A DNA stretch of 64,000 bases from Adiantum capillus-veneris (Eukaryota > Streptophyta > Polypodiopsida > Polypodiales > Pteridaceae), in contig CM043953.1 of assembly GCA_014529385.2 (NCBI GenBank), positions 116,339,049 through 116,403,048 of the forward strand. Reading direction: 5' to 3'. Positions 57,501 to 64,000 of this stretch are shown here, piece after piece. The number at the start of each line of letters is the position of its first letter. Within the stretch, counting starts at the first letter, position 1. Made by a program: the position numbers and the translations under genes. The notes below the pieces were generated by a model, which worked only from the letters and a program-made list of their open reading frames with translations, searched no databases and had not been told where the DNA came from.

Positions 57501-57693
57501 CCCCAGACGAAGGAAAAATCTCTAGACCATTAAGTATGGCCAGACCATGCGTAGTCGTCATCTCCATGAGGTATCTCCCATACTCTGTGTGCTCTCTATC
57601 CTGTGAGTGTCTATCAAGTCCCATCTCCGATATATCCATCTCTCTAAGCATCTCCTCCGAGGTATCATAAAATACCGTTTGGGAGTTGGCTGT
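54558..57693 (-). pseudogene. LINE1 ORF2: endonuclease end, reverse transcriptase, CCHC
   Basis: Three open segments on the minus strand form most of ORF2. The first (57693-57064) ends the endonuclease with ATVDYVMTSP-like GASTVDYVMTSPSF, VDHALLTFSV and MPQNSWYDEECR. The second (57003-55957) is reverse transcriptase with YRTIMIGHTLARLYASILE, GQAGFRRGFSTLDHI, FVDFRKAFDTV, GVKQGCPLSPTLFGMY and the catalytic LLYADDIVLIS. The third (55982-54558) is the thumb/connection region and a C-terminal CQLCGREPETELHYICHC finger. A stop near 57064 and a one-base frameshift near 55970 separate them. Otherwise the frames are long and well kept. Confidence 0.9.
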
Positions 57694-59271
57694 TGAAACC
57701 GGCCCGTAGGGCGGGAGGCGTTGGCTTTCACCCAAAATTCTTTACTTTACTTTAGACACACACACAGAGCACTTTGCAAAGAGAACCTGCGACGGGAATT
57801 AACACTTGAATACACTCACGGCTCGGAAGCTAGAATGCCTCGAGCAGACACCGACAACCTGTAGGCCCCAAAATTGGCGCCCCTTTCGGTATTTCTTTAT
57901 TCTTTATCAAAGGGAATAAAACCTGTGATCTCCCACAAGCTGCCCCGCACAATCTAGGCTAAGAAACACCTGTTCTGGCCCGATTTCGGCAGCATAACTG
58001 TACTAGGACGCTTCACAGTCAGTATTCCCACGCAATAGGTGACTCTCTCGACGCATACGGACACTTTGCAAAACCTGGCGAGAATCTGCAGCACGCTGAA
58101 TTCTCTGTTTTCTGCCCCAAAAATGCGCCAGTTCACCTGTACAGCGGTCCCCTTGCGTCCCCGAACCTCCTGGGGGTATTAGGGTCCATTTAGGGCCGAA
58201 ACCCTAAACCTGCAAAAATACACAGCAGGCTGTAATTCCCTGTTTTGGGCTCCGTTTCGCGTGCCGGTCGCATCCGTAGCAAGACCTCGAGCGGGGCTCC
58301 CGCACCTGTAGGGCTGCTTGCCCTTTGAATCGGACGAGATTTCTGGCGTGAAACCTCTCCGCCTGTACCTGCGGGGGATTAGCCGCTAGCTAATCCAGTA
58401 CCTGTGCAAGAGGCTCTTGCCTCGGCAATCACGCATGAACCCACATAACTGTACATTGGTCAAATGAAAAGCCCACTAGTGGGGCATAACATACTACTCG
58501 TAGGGGAGAGAGAGGGCAGTGCGTAGCGTGCAGGGCATCACTCCTGGCACCGCACTGTACATAAGAGGGAAAGGAAGCACTCCATAGCTTTTAACCTGTG
58601 ACAAAAGCTGAAATGAGGCCTCTCCCAGCATAAAATTCAACGCCACTTCTTCTGCAAGAGGAAAGTGCATGAAAATTCGACACTTGGCGCATTTACAAGC
58701 ATTTGCCTGTTTCGGGTTCGCCGCTTAAAAATATCCTGACCGGTTGCCTAGTTGACTTCGTGGCAAAGTTGTAAAATGTTCCCCTAGTCATACCGGAGGT
58801 AATGACGCGAACACATTTCACGGCCCAAAATAGCAGTTCCCTAAATTTTAGGAGATGCTTCCGTTGGGCTCCCAGTGGTCTTCTGACCATCTATCCTCAT
58901 TGGGACTGCATCCAAAAGTGCAATGTGGCCCAACTGTCGGATACTTTTTGTTGGTAGTCCCACCTTGACTTTACGCCTTAATTGAGTTCACTTCCTAGTA
59001 TCCACCAACTTGCTAAGTGCGACGGGGGGACCTATATGATCTTGCTCTAAGCCTAGACATCCTCTTACCATACGAATTCCAGTGCCGACCACTTCCCGTC
59101 TGCGGGTGAATGTACCGTTCACATTGGCCATACAATGTCCGACCGTTTGCTACTTCAAAAAGAGGGTCTCAAAACAAATAAAATAAACCCCATTGGAAAG
59201 AAACCAACAACCAAGGTTAGCAGTTGCCACATCTCTGTGACATGGTTAATAACTGCTACGTCCTCGTGACA
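57694..59271 (-). repeat. Solo A-like LTR inserted in LINE1 ORF2
   Basis: 1578 bp starting TGAAACCGGCCCG and ending CTCGTGACA, clearly related to but divergent from the A1 LTRs. The flanking 5 bp are GCTGT (57689-57693) and GCCGT (59272-59276), a target duplication with one change. The LINE endonuclease frame continues across it (GDFNART before, SQTVFYD after). It carries the complement of AAATACCGAAAGGGG at about 57878-57898. No internal region remains, so LTR-LTR recombination removed it. Confidence 0.9.
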
Positions 59272-59731
59272 GCCGTCCTGGCATTAAAGTCTCCCAAGAG
59301 AATGATATCTCCATCTCTAGAGAACTCCCATATGTCATCATCAAGTATAGAGAAAGGGGATTGCCCTCTAGGTGAGGTATAGACTGATGTGCTAGGGGGA
59401 AAGTAACATATAGCAATGTATAAGAATCTGCCTGTCTCAGCTCTTAGTCTCACCCACATGTATCTCGCCTGGTCATCTCTCCGGACAATCTGTAATAGCG
59501 GCTGCAACTCCTCCTTGAATAAGACTGCTACCCCTCCTGAACCTCGACTCCCATGCTGGGATCTAGCGTCTGGCCGACAAGCTGTCTCCCATAAATAACC
59601 AGTCACATTTGGCATCGACTGTCCAGATTTTGATGTGTCTCTGAGTAAAAGACAATGTCTCTATCTCTGAAGCTATCCTCAAAGGCACCCACATCCAGCC
59701 TATATGATCCATTACAATTCCATACCGCCAT
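59272..59731 (-). pseudogene. LINE1 ORF2 start: APE-type endonuclease N-terminal half
   Basis: The start MAVWNCNGSYRLDVGAFEDS at 59731 lies about 30 bp past the ORF1 stop. DRDIVFYSETHQ follows, and a one-base shift near 59625 leads to GYLWETACRPDARS, GSGGVAVLFKEEL and the GDFNART motif near 59285. These are hallmarks of LINE endonucleases. The frame then meets the solo LTR. Confidence 0.85.
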
Positions 59732-59761
59732 CCGGAGTGTGGTCCCATATGTCTCGCATCG

Positions 59762-60412
59762 TCATGCTGTGCGTTTTTCCAAAACCACTACTTTGCCTCC
59801 TCTATAAAAGGCAATTTTTCCCTTCTCCCTTGCTGCCTTGATCTCTGGCATCAACTCTTGCATATGTGCTATTTGTGCTAAATTAAGGTCATCCCCCATA
59901 AATATTCCAGTTTTCTTAAGTGCTGGTCTCTTCTTCAGGAATTCCTTCCTTGTTTCCAAAGTCGGGAAACGCAAAATAAGTGCTTTCTCTTTGACGTTTC
60001 CCTTCTCATCCACTCCCTTCTTTCCTACTCTCCAAGCACCTGTGTGCATAGGTTCCGGGATGCCCATGCGCTGCAAGAGTTCCTTCACTTCGTCTTCTAC
60101 ATTCTCGGTGTCTTTGATACCAGTAATACGCACATGGAGGGCTCTAGTCCTCTTCTGTTCCTCCTCAATGGTCATATTGATGATGGTAGAAGTCTGTGCG
60201 GCTTCTGGCATCCGAGCCTTCCCTTTCTTTGCACCTTCAATCCATTTTTCTGCTTCGTCAACTTTATCCTGTGTTTTAGAAAGGCGCTCCGCCCATGAGG
60301 AAGCCTCTTTCGAGTTTAGTTCTTCCCCTTTGCACAGAGTTTTCACCTGCTCCTTAATATCTTCGAGCTCCTTTAACATCGAGGGCTGATTTCCCCCTTC
60401 CGTTTTGGGCAT
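59762..60412 (-). CDS. LINE1 ORF1 (coiled-coil, RRM-like nucleic-acid-binding protein)
   Basis: 216 codons from ATG 60412 (MPKTEGGNQPSMLKEL). A charged coiled-coil N-terminus includes KVDEAEKWIEGAKK. An RRM-like segment RALHVRITGIKDTENVEDEV with KELLQRMGIPE follows, then a basic C-terminal part with RFPTLETRKEFLKKRPALKK and KIAFYRGGKVVVLEKRTA. This layout resembles ORF1 proteins of L1-type LINEs, which coat the element RNA. The frame is intact. The true start may lie further upstream in full-length copies, since LINE2 has about 70 more N-terminal residues; here the sequence changes to (CT)n just before the ATG. Confidence 0.75.
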   Translation of the reverse strand: MPKTEGGNQPSMLKELEDIKEQVKTLCKGEELNSKEASSWAERLSKTQDKVDEAEKWIEGAKKGKARMPEAAQTSTIINMTIEEEQKRTRALHVRITGIKDTENVEDEVKELLQRMGIPEPMHTGAWRVGKKGVDEKGNVKEKALILRFPTLETRKEFLKKRPALKKTGIFMGDDLNLAQIAHMQELMPEIKAAREKGKIAFYRGGKVVVLEKRTA

Positions 60413-60437
60413 AATTTTGCAAAATTTTGGGCATAAT

Positions 60438-60439
<2 letters not shown>

Positions 60440-60475
<36 letters not shown>
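60440..60475. repeat. (GA)n at the LINE1 5' boundary
   Basis: About 36 bp of GA on the plus strand, (CT)n on the element strand. The short segment GGGCATAATTTTG is duplicated beside it. Confidence 0.95.
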
Positions 60476-60478
<3 letters not shown>

Positions 60479-60479
60479 T

Positions 60480-61560
60480 GGGATCTTCTTGCACAAGACA
60501 CAGCGCCCAGTTTGGGTGTTTATGTATCTTAGCAAAAAGAAACAGCTCTCAAGTGAAGAATCCTTCTCCGAGAGTATGTGCGCATGTAGTCCAATCCACA
60601 ATATTTATATTTCTTTACCTGTGTATGTTGAAGCATGTGCCCTTTATACCTCCTTGAAGTGGAAAAAGAAAGTTAGAGATAAAGCACACACTCCCATAAA
60701 TGCAAATAGTTTCAAGAAATTATAAACAAAACGAGCGCTTTTAAAGGAAAGAAAAAAGTGACGTGTTTGAAGAAAGCTTTCTTTTTTCTTTTTGATACAT
60801 TTTCATACACTTATAAATGCAAATTTCTTCCAAAAACAAAACAAGTGCTTTTTTAGAAAAGCAAAAAGCGACGCTTTTCAAGTAAGCAAAAGCAAGCACT
60901 TCAAAAAGCAAGTGAGAGATAATCAGCTCTGTTTCAGAGAGAAATCGTCGCTTAATGTGTAGATAGAGAGAACTAACAATCTAGAGAGAAAAATTAGGTT
61001 TCCCAGGTTCAGAGAGAGAATCAGCCATTGTTTAGAGAAAAGTCACAATGCGGCTTGGGAAGATTCTTACCTTCAACTACAATTTTAGCGTGTAACATCA
61101 TCTCAGAACTTCTAGCCAGATGCAGAAAGATAGATTGTGACCGATCAGACGGACATAATTTAAGATCTCGTTTTTATCTTGTCACCAAGATGCTGACTCT
61201 AAACCTGCCAGAAAATTCACAGCCAACGGACCAAGCTTATGCAAGAATAAGCAAAAAACCTGGGATTCAAGTGAAAAGCATCTGCACTGTAGACCTTTAA
61301 CTCTTTTGAGTAGTTGCACTAAATACTAGTTTCCATTTAATTTGATAATTTTGTGTGTGGCATGCTCCTCAGTGGTTATATCAATTCTCATGCACAATGC
61401 ACATCTTTAGAGATAAAAGAGCGAAAGTTTGAAGTTTATTTTGGAAGCCCATTGTCTCTCTCTAGCTTTTCTCGTGATTATCACTTTCTACTTTATCCTA
61501 TATCTGTATGAATTCTCATATGTGGAGATTTCTTAGGAGATATGACATTTATTTTTTATC
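60480..61560. other. Upstream region of the UPF0739-like gene; first exon not located
   Basis: A 90-codon open stretch at 61028-61300 has no ATG at its start and no recognisable domain. It may be non-coding or contain part of a 5' exon. A first coding exon of the downstream gene should lie here because the first exon I can place needs one carried-over base. Confidence 0.4.
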
Positions 61561-61565
61561 TGCAG

Positions 61566-63026
61566 ATATTGCTGCCCTTTGCACAGGTTTGCGTCCAGCA
61601 GTAATGGTGGATTATGCTCTGGGAATTCCTAAGTTGCAAGCTCAGTTATGTGGACTATTGGAACTTCTTGCACAGGTTCACTGTTGTTGCAAGCAATTAA
61701 TTCATTGAACATTCTAGGTTTTGAAATTGCTGGACCTCTTTTCAATCACATCAGTTAGGCTGAGGGGGAAGAGCTATGACTAGATCTTAAAAAACATATT
61801 TCTTGGCTCTTGGCTGCAGGAGGTCATGCTTATATCTTCTCTAAAAGTCATGTGCTTGGATGATGTGGTGTATCTGATCCACATTGAGAACTTGACTCTG
61901 CTAATGAATGAAACCCTAAACCGCTCTATCAAACTTGATTTCATTGTTTTGGACGACAGTGTAATAAGGGTGAGAGTGGCCCATTGCCTTTTGCTTAGTT
62001 TTTTATATACACAACTTTTATGAATTGCCCGTATGCTTAAGATGTGTTTCATTTGCAGTTTGCCTTGTCATCTGAGAAAGATGAAGCCTTGAATGAATTT
62101 GCGTCCTTTACAACCTGTTTCCTCTCAAAAGCATCAACTGGTACAATGACATCAATATTTTCGTCTTTCTATGGCTGATTATGTATAAACTTATGTAGGT
62201 TATGTAAACCATGTGTCAAGCTTCTACAAGCATCTCTGGTCATCCATCATCTCCAACTTCTGGACTTATTGACTTGGGCAGCTCCGAATTATGCTGTGAG
62301 GCCCCCTTGCCTACCCTCAATGGGTAAGAATGCACAGTTCAGAATGTCTGGGTTTTGAAAGAACTAATGAATAATTTTTGCAGGTGGATTTTAGGATATC
62401 CTGTCATATATTTCTTCAAGAGAGAAAATGTGTCCAAAGCTGTACGTGCATTATCAGTAAGCGCACTGCTTCAGTTCAAGATATTGATTCAAAGGTCTAT
62501 TTTTTTTTTTCTACATTTTTGAATTGTGGCCCACAACCTCTTCCACCTTTCTTTGTCTAAAAAGTAATTTTTACTGCGCTGTAGCTCTCTAGTTTTCCAA
62601 ATCTCTGAAGAGCAAGGCCTGGAAGGGAGCTCTGCAATGCATTCACTCACAAGGTTGTCCTCTCTTGATGTAGTTATTATACACACAAACCATGTTGATG
62701 CTAAGGACTTTCAATGTACAATAACTTTACACGTTGTCAAGTAGATTCAGTGATAAAAAAGGGACCGATTTTTATTTCTATTCAACCAGAAAGGCATCGA
62801 GTCGACATGCTGTGTTTGCTCATTGCTAAATTTTCTAGTTGGTTTAATTTGTCTGATTTACATTTAACCTGTTGTATACAGCTTCACAATGCCTAGCGAG
62901 TTGAATGGTCATAAAGTGGCTGAAGAGTGGGCTAGCTCATTGCAAGCAAAAGTACAGAATTCACGGTTTTGGAGGTCTGTAGAGTTGCAAGTCGTCTCAC
63001 AAATCTGCCCAACAGTGGTTTTGTAG
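61566..63026 (+). CDS. UPF0739 (C1orf74-like) protein, seven exons placed, 5' end missing
   Basis: Exons 61566-61675, 61820-61969, 62059-62140, 62221-62323, 62384-62494, 62585-62653 and 62882-63026 join in one frame with GT-AG introns of 60-228 bp and end at TAG 63024-63026. Family features are DIAALCTGLRPAVMVDYALG at the start, VMCLDDVVYLIHIENLTLL, TLNGWILGYPVIYFF, SSLVFQISEEQGLEG, and SFTMPSELNGHKVAEEW with a VVL C-terminus. These correspond in order to conserved blocks of the UPF0739 family as I recall them. Biochemical function is unknown. The acceptor at 62219-62220 is weak; the better one at 62197-62198 would need a frameshift. This is the only host-type gene with an open model here. 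Confidence 0.72.
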
Positions 63027-63609
63027 GGGCAATCTAATTTCTACGAAGGGTAGAGGTTTTATCCAATTTAGCCTTGAAGCTTAATTTGGCGACGTGGTAT
63101 TTGTGGACCCCTACGCTGACAGAGGAAGGTAAGAGGTAAAAATCACATGCATGGATACAGTTGACAAAGTAGCATTGATAAAATAATAACAATCATTTGA
63201 TGGGACAAGAAGTATGGATAATCAATGAGTTGACAACTGTGCAAAGTAAAAGCAAGGAAGATTGGCAAAGTGAGCAGTTTGGAGAGGTGGAAAAGCATTT
63301 ATTGCAAGGTTCTGCACTGCACTCCCCAAGGAGTGAACATGCCCCCTACCTAGATTATAGCTCATGTATGGAAACCCTATTGTAGACATCTCTCTTAGTA
63401 GGTAAAACAAATAAGCCTTTGTGGGGTATCTCAAAAGATGTCCCGGGAAAAGAAAGTGTGGAACACACTGCTCGTGTGCGGCCAATTTGCATGTGGAGCG
63501 CACGCACCAGCCAGTGTACATGCGGGTGTTGCATATTGGCGCTTAGGTACAGTCCCTCTTCTCTCTTTCTATGTCTGTGTGAAGCAGCAACCTTGCGTTG
63601 TTTCTGAAG

Positions 63610-63611
<2 letters not shown>
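63027..63611. other. No gene recognised
   Basis: Downstream of the UPF0739-like gene; short frames only. Confidence 0.45.

Positions 63612-63641
<30 letters not shown>
63612..63641. repeat. (CT)n microsatellite
   Basis: About 30 bp of CT directly upstream of a LINE relic. Confidence 0.95.
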
Positions 63642-63644
<3 letters not shown>

Positions 63645-63645
<1 letters not shown>

Positions 63646-64000
63646 CCACCATTGCCTATTGGGGCTGACCAGGCATATCTCGCCCTCTCTCTCACTGGCT
63701 CACCCATCACACATACACCACCTACATCCACGCCACACCACTATACACTTCACACATGCTAGCCCACATTTACTCATCACATGTATATGAGGGGATCTAC
63801 ACTCTCGATCCAGACACACCACTCTCTACACTCACTAGCCAGCTCTCAGCAGTTCTACACACCTCAGCCCTCAGCTGCTTTCCACACACTACTCATAGTG
63901 GCCGACCCCCCCCCCCTCTGGGTCGATGCCCCAGAATCGCTGGTATGACGGGGAGTGCAGAGATCTGTACAGACAGCTACGGGCTCGACGAGCTTTAGAG
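63645..64000 (+). pseudogene. LINE ORF2 relic running off the window
   Basis: Degenerate endonuclease end: VYEGIYTLDPDTPL and SALSCFPHTTHSG align with VEEIYRCMWAAEP and AAEAYPHTQPDQRRHSG of LINE1. After a frameshift at a C-run (63908-63915), MPQNRWYDGECRDLY matches MPQNSWYDEECREM. The orientation is plus and the frame is open at the window edge. Confidence 0.8.

Larger units (their letters stand above)
54370..60475 (-). mobile_element. LINE1: non-LTR retrotransposon bounded by (CT)n, split by a solo LTR
   Basis: A two-ORF LINE on the minus strand with ORF1 (coiled coil and RRM-like), ORF2 endonuclease, reverse transcriptase and a C-terminal CCHC motif, followed by a 3' UTR. On the minus strand a (CT)n run lies 28 bp before the ORF1 ATG (60440-60475) and another closes the 3' end (54370-54384). 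A solo LTR occupies 57694-59271. The 3' end is shared with the relic at 17675-17786. Confidence 0.85.

Noticed and set aside
59838-60389. A 183-codon plus-strand open frame.
   Set aside because: It is antisense to LINE1 ORF1, which has the coiled-coil and RRM-like signatures on the minus strand.
61028-61300. Open stretch upstream of the UPF0739-like gene, considered as its first exon.
   Set aside because: It has no ATG at the start and no similarity to the family N-terminus that I can see; left as unassigned.

Overview
This is a repeat-dominated stretch of a land-plant nuclear genome. The evidence is plant-type Ty1/copia and Ty3/gypsy chromovirus elements with chromodomains, a BED/DUF659 hAT transposase with short GT-AG introns, degenerate TTTAGGG/CCCTAAA telomere-type motifs, and one ordinary spliced plant-style gene. 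The species cannot be fixed from sequence alone; a non-flowering plant with a large genome (fern, lycophyte or bryophyte) is a guess. No rRNA, tRNA, CRISPR array or prokaryotic operon was seen.

Layout. 1-11.2 kb: a decayed gypsy element (gypsy1, plus strand) split by a copia element (1311-7003, minus strand) with a perfect GCATC target duplication. 11.2-18.3 kb: gene-poor DNA with microsatellites, local duplications, a broken protein-kinase relic (minus) and LINE scraps. 18463-21597: element D, a compact non-autonomous LTR retrotransposon with ATAGC target duplications. 22442-32432: gypsy element A2 (target duplication GTATG), invaded by gypsy element B1, itself invaded by a hAT-type MITE; a deletion has fused B1 directly to the end of A2's 3' LTR. 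32.4-34.8 kb: unassigned repeats plus a second hAT MITE. 34817-47215: a hAT transposon whose transposase gene is split by gypsy element A1 (36736-45434). A1 keeps one uninterrupted 1704-codon gag-pol frame. 47216-52641: a 5'-truncated B2 gypsy copy with its 3' LTR. 52.6-60.5 kb: two LINE copies in tandem on the minus strand, the second split by a solo A-like LTR (57694-59271). 61.5-63.0 kb: the only convincing host gene, a multi-exon member of the UPF0739 (human C1orf74) family. 63.6-64 kb: another LINE relic running off the edge.

The parts make a layered insertion history. Each boundary was placed by matching target-site duplications and by checking that the interrupted reading frame resumes on the far side. 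Points most worth following: an identical short motif beside the AATAAA-like signal in LTRs of several families; a Glu-to-Lys change at the integrase catalytic position in both A1 and B2; a likely autonomous/non-autonomous pairing of B and D; hAT MITEs with their probable parent a few kilobases away; and a LINE bounded by (CT)n at both ends. All coordinates and counts were made by eye.
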